Shown here: positions 1 through 5,237 of the stretch, one piece after another | Position numbering within the stretch: the first letter of the stretch is position 1 | Layout: each line of letters begins with the position of its first letter | From: Lachnospiraceae bacterium | Lineage (GTDB): Bacteria; Bacillota; Clostridia; Lachnospirales; Lachnospiraceae | Direction: 5' to 3' | Length of the DNA stretch: 5,237 nucleotides | NCBI GenBank assembly: GCA_017964055.1 | Contig: JAGCSS010000372.1 | Location: forward strand, 1 to 5,237 | The notes under the pieces: generated by a model | The model's input: only the letters and a program-made list of their open reading frames with translations | Told to the model about the DNA's origin: nothing | The model's database searches: none | Program-made: the position numbers and the translations under genes

Positions 1-643
1 CACCCGAGGTGTAATGTGTATGAAGCTGGATAGGAAGCTTTGAACCTGCCTTAAGGGCGGTAACGAGCTTGGTAGCCTCGTAAGGAACGAGCAGACCTGC
101 CATATCCTTGATGCAGATGGAATCTGCGCCGAGCTCTTCGATCTGACGCGCGGTCTTCTCCCAGTACTCAAGTGTGTAGGCATCGCCGAGTGTGTAGGAA
201 AGAGCGATCTGAGCATGTCCGCCTTCCTTCTTGGTTGCCTTTACCGCTGTCTCAAGGTTGCGCAGGTCGTTCAGGCAGTCGAAGATACGAACGATATCGA
301 TACCGTTTGCAACCGACTTCTGAGCGAAATACTCAACAACATCGTCAGCGTAGTGATTGTATCCTAAGATGTTCTGTCCGCGGAAGAGCATCTGAAGCTT
401 TGTGTTCTTGAAGCCGGCCTTGAGCTTTCTTAAACGATCCCAGGGATCTTCCTTAAGGAAACGAAGGCAAGCATCGAAAGTAGCGCCGCCCCAGCACTCT
501 ACCGAGTGATATCCGACCTTATCCATCTTGTCAATGATGGGAAGCATAAGCTCGGTAGGCATTCTCGTAGCGATCAGAGACTGATGAGCATCACGAAGGA
601 TGGTCTCTGTAATGCCAACGGGCTTTTTAGTAATCTCAGCCAT
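1..643 (-). CDS. oadA: Oxaloacetate decarboxylase alpha subunit / pyruvate carboxylase subunit B (5S-like carboxyltransferase), 5' part
   Basis: Only the first 214 residues are in the window; the gene continues past base 1. This is the HMGL-like TIM-barrel carboxyltransferase that moves CO2 between oxaloacetate and biotin, giving pyruvate. Seen: TETILRDAHQSL at residues 12-23, ECWGGATFD at 49-57, RGQN at 88-91, FDCLND at 121-126, IKDMAG at 178-183 and LHTHYTSG at 207-214. Asp18, Lys179, His208 and His210 line up, with an offset of one, with the metal-site residues known from Vibrio OadA (Asp17, Lys178, His207, His209), so the catalytic centre looks intact. The start is ATG at 643, with GGAGGA seven bases upstream (651-656). 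It is the last visible gene of the decarboxylase cluster, 225 bases after oadB. The C-terminal half lies outside, so it cannot be seen whether this protein has its own biotin domain, which would separate full OadA/PycB from a bare 5S subunit. Confidence 0.95.
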   Translation of the reverse strand, partial: MAEITKKPVGITETILRDAHQSLIATRMPTELMLPIIDKMDKVGYHSVECWGGATFDACLRFLKEDPWDRLRKLKAGFKNTKLQMLFRGQNILGYNHYADDVVEYFAQKSVANGIDIVRIFDCLNDLRNLETAVKATKKEGGHAQIALSYTLGDAYTLEYWEKTARQIEELGADSICIKDMAGLLVPYEATKLVTALKAGSKLPIQLHTHYTSG

Positions 644-868
644 TATTATATCCTCCAAATAATTAATCTATATATATTTCCGTCGCAGCTCTGACACCCG
701 TCCCCGAATTCGCAGACCGTCCGTGCTCCGCACGTACGTCGTACCTTCGGTGCTTCTGTCTGCTTCATTCGCTCCGGTTGTCATCACTTCGTGTCCGTCT
801 GCCTGCCTACATCGCTGCAAGCAAGCTTGCGCGATGCATGCAATGCATCCGACACGAGCTGCGACTGT
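644..868 (-). other. Hairpin-rich intergenic element between oadB and oadA
   Basis: No gene is seen in these 225 bases. The stretch 682-865 is bounded by perfect 10-base inverted repeats, GTCGCAGCTC at 682-691 and GAGCTGCGAC at 856-865. Inside are several short hairpins. The largest is 808-838: an 8-base stem (one G-U pair in the minus-strand RNA) stacked on a 5-base stem, with one bulged base. Smaller ones are 722-734 (CGTGC/GCACG), 743-751 (ACC/GGT) and 785-793 (CAC/GTG), each with a three-base loop. The element begins three bases after the oadB stop codon. It ends before an AT-rich strip (658-680) that leads into the oadA ribosome binding site. It looks more GC-rich than that strip. It could be a dispersed palindromic repeat (REP- or MITE-like), or a folded intercistronic RNA that limits transcript flow or decay from oadB into oadA. 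No flanking target duplication or transposase is visible. It matches no RNA class I can name. Confidence 0.55.
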
Positions 869-2014
869 TTATACTCCGAATATCGCCATGAATACGCCGG
901 CCGCAACTGCGGTACCGATAACGCCGGCTACGTTGGGTCCCATAGCATGCATGAGCAGGAAGTTCGTGGGATCGTACTCAGCACCGACCTTCTGCGAAAC
1001 ACGGGCTGCCATAGGCACGGCGGAAACGCCCGCGGAACCGATCAGAGGGTTGATCTTGCCGCCCGTGATCTTTGAGAGGAGCTTTCCGAGCATAACGCCA
1101 CCGAATGTACCGAATGCGAATGCAATAAGTCCGAGTGCAACGATCTTGATCGTGGTCCAGTTAAGGAACGCCTCTGCGGATGTGGAAGCACCTACTGAAG
1201 TACCGAGCAGGATAACTACGATATACATGAGAGCGTTGGTAGCGGTCTCGGCGAGCTGACGTGTAACGCCGCACTCACGGAAAAGGTTACCGAGCATCAG
1301 CATACCTACAAGGGGAGCTGTCGAAGGAAGGATGAGCACTACAACTACCGTGATGATGATCGGGAAGAGGATCTTCTCGAGCTTGGTTACGGGACGGAGC
1401 TGCTGCATCTTGATCTTGCGCTCTTTGTCGGTAGTGAACAGCTTCATGATCGGAGGCTGGATGATCGGAACGAGTGACATATATGAATATGCCGCAACCG
1501 CGATGGGGCCCATGAGTTCCGTCTGTCCGAGCTTTCCTGCAAGGAAGATGGATGTGGGGCCGTCCGCTCCGCCGATGATGGAGATGGCCGCAGCTGCCTT
1601 ATCGTTGAAGCCGAGAAGGATAGCTCCGAGGTATGCAAGGAAGATACCGAGCTGTGCCGCAGCGCCCATCAGGAAGCTGATAGGGTTGGCGATCAGGGGA
1701 CCGAAGTCAGTCGACGCGCCTACTCCCAGGAAAATAAGTGAAGGCATGATGCCCCACTCATCGAGTGTAAAGAAATATCTTAAAAGTCCGCCGCCGTGTC
1801 CGCCTTCTCCGAGTTCGTGCATGATATCCGGATACATGTTAACCAGAAGCATACCGAAGGAGATAGGAACGAGCAGGAGGGGTTCAAAGCCCTTGGCAAT
1901 CGCCAGATACAGGAACACGAACGCTACAAGGATCATAAGGACATTTCCCCATGACAATGTGGCGAACGCAGTCTGTTTGGCCAGATTGCTGAGCGTTGTC
2001 AATACATAATCCAT
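869..2014 (-). CDS. oadB: Sodium ion-translocating decarboxylase beta subunit (OadB/MmdB/GcdB family)
   Basis: A 381-residue, very hydrophobic integral membrane protein of normal family length. In this family the protein accepts carboxybiotin from the carrier, decarboxylates it and uses the energy to export Na+. Seen: many hydrophobic segments (for example about 24-40, 44-60, 112-136, 216-236, 260-275 and 288-312); [16 protein letters not shown] at 148-163, containing Asp151, which corresponds to the essential Asp203 of Klebsiella OadB; and the conserved C-terminal [15 protein letters not shown] at 355-369. The start is ATG at 2014, with GGAGG at 2026-2030, a rather long spacing of 11 bases. 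It lies 100 bases after the biotin carrier gene and 225 bases before oadA. The family shares this subunit among oxaloacetate, methylmalonyl-CoA, malonate and glutaconyl-CoA decarboxylases, so the beta subunit alone does not fix the substrate. Confidence 0.95.
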   Translation of the reverse strand: MDYVLTTLSNLAKQTAFATLSWGNVLMILVAFVFLYLAIAKGFEPLLLVPISFGMLLVNMYPDIMHELGEGGHGGGLLRYFFTLDEWGIMPSLIFLGVGASTDFGPLIANPISFLMGAAAQLGIFLAYLGAILLGFNDKAAAAISIIGGADGPTSIFLAGKLGQTELMGPIAVAAYSYMSLVPIIQPPIMKLFTTDKERKIKMQQLRPVTKLEKILFPIIITVVVVLILPSTAPLVGMLMLGNLFRECGVTRQLAETATNALMYIVVILLGTSVGASTSAEAFLNWTTIKIVALGLIAFAFGTFGGVMLGKLLSKITGGKINPLIGSAGVSAVPMAARVSQKVGAEYDPTNFLLMHAMGPNVAGVIGTAVAAGVFMAIFGV

Positions 2015-2035
2015 AGAATATTATTCCTCCTATTT

Positions 2036-2085
2036 AGATGCGGTTTTACCGCATCTGATTCCTCGCCATATACGCCACTAGCGTA
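2036..2085 (-). other. Two intercistronic hairpins upstream of oadB
   Basis: In the 100-base gap between the biotin carrier gene and oadB, two perfect inverted repeats stand in tandem. The first met in transcription is TACGC/GCGTA with a five-base loop (2071-2085). The second is AGATGCGG/CCGCATCT with a five-base loop (2036-2056), ending five bases before the oadB ribosome binding site. Neither is followed by a U-tract, so they are unlikely to be terminators. They could stabilise or separate mRNA segments, or tune oadB translation. The function is inferred from position only. Confidence 0.5.
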
Positions 2086-2114
2086 GTAGGCTCATGAAGA
2101 AAGGTAAGGTCTTA

Positions 2115-2483
2115 TCAGTTAAGAGTTGCAAGGATGTCGCCGGCTTCAACTGCTGCACCTACAGAGGTGTCGATGCTGGCGATGGTGCCGTCCTCAGTAG
2201 CAACGATCTCGTTCTCCATCTTCATGGCCTCGAGAATGATGATAGCCTGTCCCTTCTTAACTGCATCGCCGACCTTAGCCTTGATGCCGAGGATCTTGCC
2301 GGGCATGGGAGCCGCAACCTTGATCGCGCCCTTTCCGCCTGCAACTGCCTTGGGTGCGGGTGCTGCCTTGGGTGCGGGTGCTGCCTTGGGAGCCGCTGCG
2401 GCAACGGGTGCCGATGCTGCGCCGCTCTCTTCTACAGATACTTCATAAACATTGCCGTTAACAGTGATCGTATAATTTTTCAT
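2115..2483 (-). CDS. Biotin carboxyl carrier protein (MmdC/GcdC/1.3S-type biotin/lipoyl-binding subunit)
   Basis: A 122-residue soluble carrier that swings a carboxylated biotin between carboxyltransferase and membrane pump. Seen in order: a short N-terminal strand region (1-20); a flexible Ala-Pro-Lys linker (about 22-50) containing repeats of APKAAP; and a biotinyl domain (about 54-122) with the modification motif EAMKMEN, Lys88 being the expected biotin site. Gly and Pro landmarks (PMPGKI at 59-64, VGDAVKKGQ at 71-79) fit the biotin/lipoyl fold. The start is taken as ATG at 2483 because GGAGGA lies seven bases upstream and the protein then begins with the family-like MKNYTITVNG. An in-frame ATG at 2576 would add 31 residues overlapping oadG and unlike the family. 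The oadG stop lies 19 bases upstream. Its closest functional analogues are MmdC of Veillonella and the 1.3S subunit of propionibacterial transcarboxylase. Confidence 0.95.
   Translation of the reverse strand: MKNYTITVNGNVYEVSVEESGAASAPVAAAAPKAAPAPKAAPAPKAVAGGKGAIKVAAPMPGKILGIKAKVGDAVKKGQAIIILEAMKMENEIVATEDGTIASIDTSVGAAVEAGDILATLN
2352..2387 (-). repeat. 18-base direct repeat in the carrier linker
   Basis: Two adjacent identical 18-base units (2352-2369 and 2370-2387) encode the repeated Ala-Pro-Lys linker of the biotin carrier protein, with partial copies on both sides. The unit is a multiple of three, so gain or loss of copies keeps the reading frame and only changes linker length. Confidence 0.8.
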
Positions 2484-2490
2484 TTTGATT

Positions 2491-2496
2491 TCCTCC
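2491..2496 (-). promoter_or_regulatory. Ribosome binding site fixing the biotin carrier start
   Basis: GGAGGA on the minus strand, seven bases before the ATG at 2483. It decides in favour of the 122-residue protein over a longer in-frame reading that starts inside oadG. Confidence 0.85.
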
Positions 2497-2502
2497 GATA
2501 AT

Positions 2503-2862
2503 TTATCTTCTGCGTCTGATGCTTCGTACCACCAGACCGTCAGCAGGTACGTAAGACTCGCCTGCTTCTGCTTCAAATGCGTAAATGGCTGCCGTGATCA
2601 CAGCAACAAGCTCTTCGTCGTTTGAAAGGTCTTCGACCGGTTCCTCAACAACTTCGGGCTTGGGTGCCTCAACCGTCTTGGGCGCCGATTTCTTCTTGTT
2701 GATCGCCTGGAATATCCTTCCCTGGATGGCGATAACGATGGAAATAAAGGCTAAGGCTAAGAAAACTATGCCGATTCCCATTACGGTATTAAGTCCGGCT
2801 CTGGCCATTGTTTCACCGAGGCTTTCGCCAGCGGTTAGATAAGCCAAATTAGTCAATATCAT
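2503..2862 (-). CDS. oadG: OadG-family small membrane subunit of sodium-pump decarboxylase (gamma/delta-like)
   Basis: A 119-residue protein with one clear membrane segment (about residues 25-47, Gly- and Ile-rich), then a basic stop (NKKK at 55-58). A charged Pro/Glu linker (about 59-80) follows, and then a small conserved C-terminal part, NDEELVAVITAAIYAF (81-96), ending VVRSIRRRR. In this family the small subunit anchors and assembles the carboxyltransferase and carrier on the beta subunit. The C-terminal part resembles what Veillonella encodes as the separate assembly subunit MmdE, by my recollection of the family. The start is ATG at 2862, only 18 bases after the carboxyltransferase stop, with an AGAGGA site ten bases upstream (2873-2878), so the two genes are probably translationally linked. 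Small subunits of this family diverge quickly. The call rests on the membrane segment plus tail, size and place in the cluster. Confidence 0.88.
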   Translation of the reverse strand: MILTNLAYLTAGESLGETMARAGLNTVMGIGIVFLALAFISIVIAIQGRIFQAINKKKSAPKTVEAPKPEVVEEPVEDLSNDEELVAVITAAIYAFEAEAGESYVPADGLVVRSIRRRR

Positions 2863-2880
2863 AATATTTCCGTCCTCTCA

Positions 2881-4242
2881 TCAATAGAGCATCTCGAATG
2901 CGTAAACAAGGTTCTTGCGTGCCGAAGCGGCGTCGATGATCGAATCTACATAGCCGCGCTTTGCAGCCATCTCAGCGCCCTGCGCATCTGCAACAGCCTT
3001 AGCGTCGGTGCCGGTGATCTGTGCCTCGAGCTCAGCCTCCATGGGACCGATCTTCGCGGTATCAAGAGCGAATACCATATCTGCGCCGAGTGCCTTTGAA
3101 TTCATGATAGTGTAAGCGGATCCGATAGCCTTGCCCGTGATCAGGTTAACCTTTGCGATGTCTGCATTGGCAAATGCTGCGGCGAGCTTTGCGAGAGGAA
3201 GCGCAAGTCTTCTCTCCTGGCAGATGCATGAACCGAAGCCGGATACATTGGTAAGTGTAAGTACGGGGATATCGAAGGAATCACAGAAATAAACAAAATT
3301 CAGTGCCTTTCTCACACCCTCAACGGTAAGCGCGTTTCCGAAAGTCTCAACAGCCTTGCCGTTGTCATCGAGAACAGCCGCGCGGTTTGCGATCGCGCCT
3401 ACGGTCACGCCGTCAAGCTTGATGAAACCGATGACCATCTCTTTTGCATAGCCCTTCTTGATCTCGAAGAAGAAATTGTCGTCGGAAAGAACCGAAAGAG
3501 CCTTTGCACCGTCGTCGATAACAGCGGCGAGCTCGGGAGTCTCACGGTTAAGATCGTCGGTCGTGTCAGCCTCGGGAGCAGCCTCGTCAAGGTTGCCGGG
3601 GATCAGTGAAACGAGCTGACGTACGGAATTGAGAACTTCCTCCTCGGTCTTGCAGGTAACGTCGATAGCGCCGTTCTGTGCCTTGAACTCGGCGGAAGCG
3701 GTATCGCACTTGTCAACGTTGTTGTTCTTTACAGCGTTGGGTGTGTTGATGAAGAGCTTGCCGTCCTCGGATGCGAATACGAAATCGCACATGGAGGCAG
3801 AAACGGAAAGTCCGCCGCCGCAGGTTCCGAGTATAACCGCGATCTGAGGGATGATGCCTGCTGCCTCAGCCTGCTTAGCCATGATCGCGCCGAGACCCTC
3901 GAGGGCATCGGTTGCCTCCTCAAGTCTTAAGCCTGCGCAGTCATAAAGTCCGATGACGGGAGCACCTACCTTAAGTGCAAGGTCATAGATATTTACGATC
4001 TTCTTTGCATGCATCTCACCGATCGTGCCGTTCATTACCGAAGCGTCCTGGGCAAAAACGTATACAGGGCAGTCATTGATCGTGCCGTAGCCTGTGATAA
4101 CGCCGTCTGAGGGAGCTTCCTTTGTCTGTAGATTAAAATCGGTGTTTCTCTTTGTAACGAGCTTGCCGATCTCTACAAAACTGTTGTCGTCGAGCAGAGT
4201 ACATAATCTGTCTCTCGCTGACAGTTTGCTGGAATTACTCAT
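2881..4242 (-). CDS. Acyl-CoA carboxyltransferase subunit, MmdA/PccB/12S-like, divergent
   Basis: A 453-residue protein with two crotonase-fold halves, as in methylmalonyl-CoA decarboxylase alpha, propionyl-CoA carboxylase beta and the transcarboxylase 12S subunit. It should move a carboxyl group between an acyl-CoA and biotin. Seen: ARDRLCTLLDDNSFVEIG at 9-26; DGVITGYGTI at 46-55; VFAQDASVMNGTIGEMHAKK at 62-81; an oxyanion-type GTCGGG at 139-144; in the second half GYAKEMVIGF at 264-273 and KAIGSAYTIMNSKALGAD at 371-388. It is about 50 residues shorter than typical MmdA. Several hallmark motifs differ: family SGGARIQEG reads DCAGLRLEE (101-109), DVPGF reads NVSGF (332-336), and GGAY reads GSAY (374-377). 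The start is ATG at 4242, with GGAGG six bases upstream. It is the first gene of the operon, directly followed by oadG. The likely substrate is methylmalonyl-CoA or another short acyl-CoA, but the changed motifs leave this open. Confidence 0.88.
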   Translation of the reverse strand: MSNSSKLSARDRLCTLLDDNSFVEIGKLVTKRNTDFNLQTKEAPSDGVITGYGTINDCPVYVFAQDASVMNGTIGEMHAKKIVNIYDLALKVGAPVIGLYDCAGLRLEEATDALEGLGAIMAKQAEAAGIIPQIAVILGTCGGGLSVSASMCDFVFASEDGKLFINTPNAVKNNNVDKCDTASAEFKAQNGAIDVTCKTEEEVLNSVRQLVSLIPGNLDEAAPEADTTDDLNRETPELAAVIDDGAKALSVLSDDNFFFEIKKGYAKEMVIGFIKLDGVTVGAIANRAAVLDDNGKAVETFGNALTVEGVRKALNFVYFCDSFDIPVLTLTNVSGFGSCICQERRLALPLAKLAAAFANADIAKVNLITGKAIGSAYTIMNSKALGADMVFALDTAKIGPMEAELEAQITGTDAKAVADAQGAEMAAKRGYVDSIIDAASARKNLVYAFEMLY

Positions 4243-4266
4243 TGTCTACCTCCGTTTTATATATTT

Positions 4267-4309
4267 GTTTACGCAAAAATACGTGAATTCCGCGTAAACC
4301 AAAATTCAC
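4267..4309 (-). promoter_or_regulatory. Candidate pseudoknot or operator in the decarboxylase operon leader
   Basis: Two perfect inverted repeats are interleaved in the 5' leader. In transcript order: GTGAATT (4303-4309), three bases, GTTTACGC (4292-4299), two bases, AATTCAC (4283-4289), eight bases, GCGTAAAC (4267-4274). Arms 1 and 3 pair, and arms 2 and 4 pair, which is the order of an H-type pseudoknot. The last arm ends 13 bases before the GGAGG site of the first gene. It could be a small ligand- or protein-responsive leader, or as DNA one or two repressor operators just downstream of the predicted start of transcription. I recognise no known riboswitch class. Confidence 0.45.
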
Positions 4310-4317
4310 CAACTAGC

Positions 4318-4346
4318 ATTATACTAACAGGGCAAACAAAAAGCAA
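4318..4346 (-). promoter_or_regulatory. Predicted sigma-A promoter of the decarboxylase operon
   Basis: A perfect -10 box TATAAT (4318-4323) is spaced 17 bases from TTGCTT (4341-4346), which matches three of six positions of the -35 consensus. The -35 lies within the right-hand arm of the purL terminator as transcribed. The predicted transcript would start near 4310 and have a leader of about 65-70 bases before the ATG at 4242. There is no other good promoter in the gap. Confidence 0.65.
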
Positions 4347-4384
4347 CAAAAGAATTCCCGCAGAAACTCATTTTGTTGCTTTTT
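4338..4384 (-). terminator. Intrinsic terminator of purL (potentially bidirectional)
   Basis: Perfect 14-base inverted repeat AAAAAGCAACAAAA (4338-4351) and TTTTGTTGCTTTTT (4371-4384). On the minus strand the inner bases can add six more pairs (GAGTTT with GAATTC, two of them G-U), closing a six-base loop. The stem starts 28 bases after the purL stop codon and ends in a T-run on the minus strand. The plus strand also shows a run of six T (4380-4385), so it could end transcripts from either side. Confidence 0.85.
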
Positions 4385-4411
4385 TATAGCTTTACTTTCC
4401 TTTTTTCACTT

Positions 4412-5237
4412 TTATCTGTAGTATTTTACAGCGGCTTCAAACATCCTGATGTCGTAATCGCCCGGAACGTTGCGGTAGAGGCCCTTTCCGATACGCTCGG
4501 AATGCCCCATCTTTCCGAACACCCTGCCGTCGGGTGATGTGATGCCCTCGATCGCGTACATCGAGTCGTTCGGGTTGAAATGAACGTCCGCGGTGGCCTT
4601 TCCGTCGAGATCGACATACTGGGTCGCGATCTGTCCGTTATCCGCCAGCTGTTTTATCAGCGCTTCATCGGCGAGGAATCTGCCCTCTCCGTGTGAGATC
4701 GGGACATTGTAGATCGCGCCGGGCTCGGTAAGAGCAAGCCAGGGTGACTTGTTCGATGCGATCCTCGTGCGAACGATCCTCGACTGATGGCGCGCGATCG
4801 TGTTGAAGCTCAGTGTCGGGCAATTCTCATCCACATCGATGATCTTGCCGTAAGGCACGAGACCGAGCTTGATCAGTGCCTGGAAGCCGTTGCAGATACC
4901 GCACATGAGTCCGTCACGTCTCTCGAGCAGGTCGGTAACGCCCTCTTTGATCGCCTCATTCCTGAAGAATGCGGTGATGAATTTTCCGCTGCCGTCCGGC
5001 TCGTCTCCGCCCGAAAAGCCTCCTGGAATGAATATCATCTGCGCGTCTTTAAGCTTCTTCGCAAACTCGTCTATGCTGACCGAAATGGCGTCACCGGTAA
5101 GGTTCCTGATAACGATGATCTCGGGATAGCAGCCTGCGTCCGCAGCCGCCTTCGCGCTGTCGAATTCGCAGTTGGTCCCGGGGAATGCGGGAATGAGCAC
5201 CTTAGGCTTTGCGCACTTGAACGCGGGAGCCGCAACG
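4412..5237 (-). CDS. purL: Phosphoribosylformylglycinamidine synthase, C-terminal glutamine amidotransferase domain (partial)
   Basis: The last 274 residues are visible; the frame stays open to the window edge, so the 5' part is missing. The enzyme converts FGAR to FGAM in purine synthesis, the visible domain supplying ammonia from glutamine. Seen: FPGTNCEFD near the domain start (5157-5185), IPGGFSGGDEPDGSGKF in the middle, the nucleophile motif GICNGFQ with its Cys codon at 4892-4894, and the catalytic His-Glu in SHGEGRF (codons 4691-4693 and 4685-4687), all intact. A GTG at 5198-5200 could be read as the start of a stand-alone PurQ. There is no ribosome binding site before it, however, and the upstream codons (reading AAPAFKCAKPK) look like the hinge of the long fused PurL typical of Clostridia. 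It is followed by its own terminator, so it is not part of the decarboxylase operon. Confidence 0.93.
   Translation of the reverse strand, partial: VAAPAFKCAKPKVLIPAFPGTNCEFDSAKAAADAGCYPEIIVIRNLTGDAISVSIDEFAKKLKDAQMIFIPGGFSGGDEPDGSGKFITAFFRNEAIKEGVTDLLERRDGLMCGICNGFQALIKLGLVPYGKIIDVDENCPTLSFNTIARHQSRIVRTRIASNKSPWLALTEPGAIYNVPISHGEGRFLADEALIKQLADNGQIATQYVDLDGKATADVHFNPNDSMYAIEGITSPDGRVFGKMGHSERIGKGLYRNVPGDYDIRMFEAAVKYYR

Noticed and set aside
655..685. AT-rich strip before oadA as a separate promoter
   Set aside because: TATA-like hexamers are present, but no acceptable -35 lies 16-18 bases upstream. It is more simply the unstructured leader around the ribosome binding site.
723..1259. Plus-strand reading frame (178 codons) across the oadB end and the structured element
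   Set aside because: Most of it is antisense to oadB, the product is Ala/Pro/Ser-rich and without family features, and no translation signals precede it.
1332..2009. Long plus-strand reading frame (225 codons) opposite oadB
   Set aside because: It mirrors the GC-patterned codons of oadB, has no ribosome binding site or recognisable domain, and lies wholly opposite a conserved membrane protein gene.
2484..2576. N-terminal extension of the biotin carrier to an ATG at 2576
   Set aside because: It would overlap oadG, lacks a ribosome binding site, and the added residues do not resemble the family. The ATG at 2483 has a good site.
705..4357. Recurring GAATTC-plus-CGC motifs at 706, 4285 and 4352
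   Set aside because: Each sits in a different structural setting (element, leader, terminator loop) with no shared flanks or spacing. Probably coincidence.
4243..4411. Known riboswitch or T-box upstream of the decarboxylase operon
   Set aside because: The leader is only about 68 bases long, and no conserved core of a class I know is visible. Kept only as an unnamed pseudoknot or operator candidate.
5198..5200. GTG as the start of a separate purQ gene
   Set aside because: No ribosome binding site upstream, the frame stays open to the window edge, and the residues before it look like the linker of a fused clostridial PurL.
1..5237. CRISPR array, tRNA, rRNA, insertion sequence or phage genes
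   Set aside because: No spaced direct repeats, cloverleaf-type folds, transposase or phage-like proteins are seen on either strand.

Overview
The window reads as chromosomal DNA of an anaerobic Firmicute, most likely a Clostridia member of Lachnospiraceae type. This rests on strong GGAGG-type ribosome binding sites, a purL with a glutaminase domain fused at its C-terminus, and a biotin-dependent sodium-pump decarboxylase gene set in clostridial style. The family assignment is an inference from the protein sequences. All genes lie on the minus strand, so transcription runs from high to low coordinates.

Region by region, in transcription order: (1) 4412-5237 is the 3' end of purL (FGAM synthase, glutamine amidotransferase domain). 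(2) 4243-4411 is a regulatory gap. It holds a strong intrinsic terminator for purL (4338-4384), a promoter whose -35 box lies inside the terminator stem (-10 at 4318-4323), and a 5' leader with two interleaved inverted repeats that could form an H-type pseudoknot (4267-4309). (3) 2881-4242 encodes a divergent MmdA/PccB-type (12S-like) carboxyltransferase, followed after 19 bases by a small OadG-like membrane subunit (2503-2862) and a biotin carrier protein (2115-2483). (4) 2015-2114 is a gap with two short hairpins ahead of oadB (869-2014), the sodium-translocating membrane subunit. (5) 644-868 is a 225-base gap filled by a hairpin-rich element bounded by 10-base perfect inverted repeats. (6) 1-643 is the 5' part of oadA/pycB, a 5S-like carboxyltransferase that runs off the window.

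Together, genes (3) to (6) look like one operon for a membrane-bound biotin enzyme. The carboxyltransferase(s) move a carboxyl group from an acyl-CoA or oxaloacetate donor to biotin on the small carrier. OadB, anchored with OadG, decarboxylates carboxybiotin and exports Na+. What stands out is that both a 12S-like (acyl-CoA) and a 5S-like (oxaloacetate/pyruvate) carboxyltransferase accompany one carrier. These are the parts of a transcarboxylase joined to a sodium pump. The individual families are well known. The less explained parts are the divergent 12S-like subunit, the pseudoknot-like leader and the structured element between oadB and oadA.
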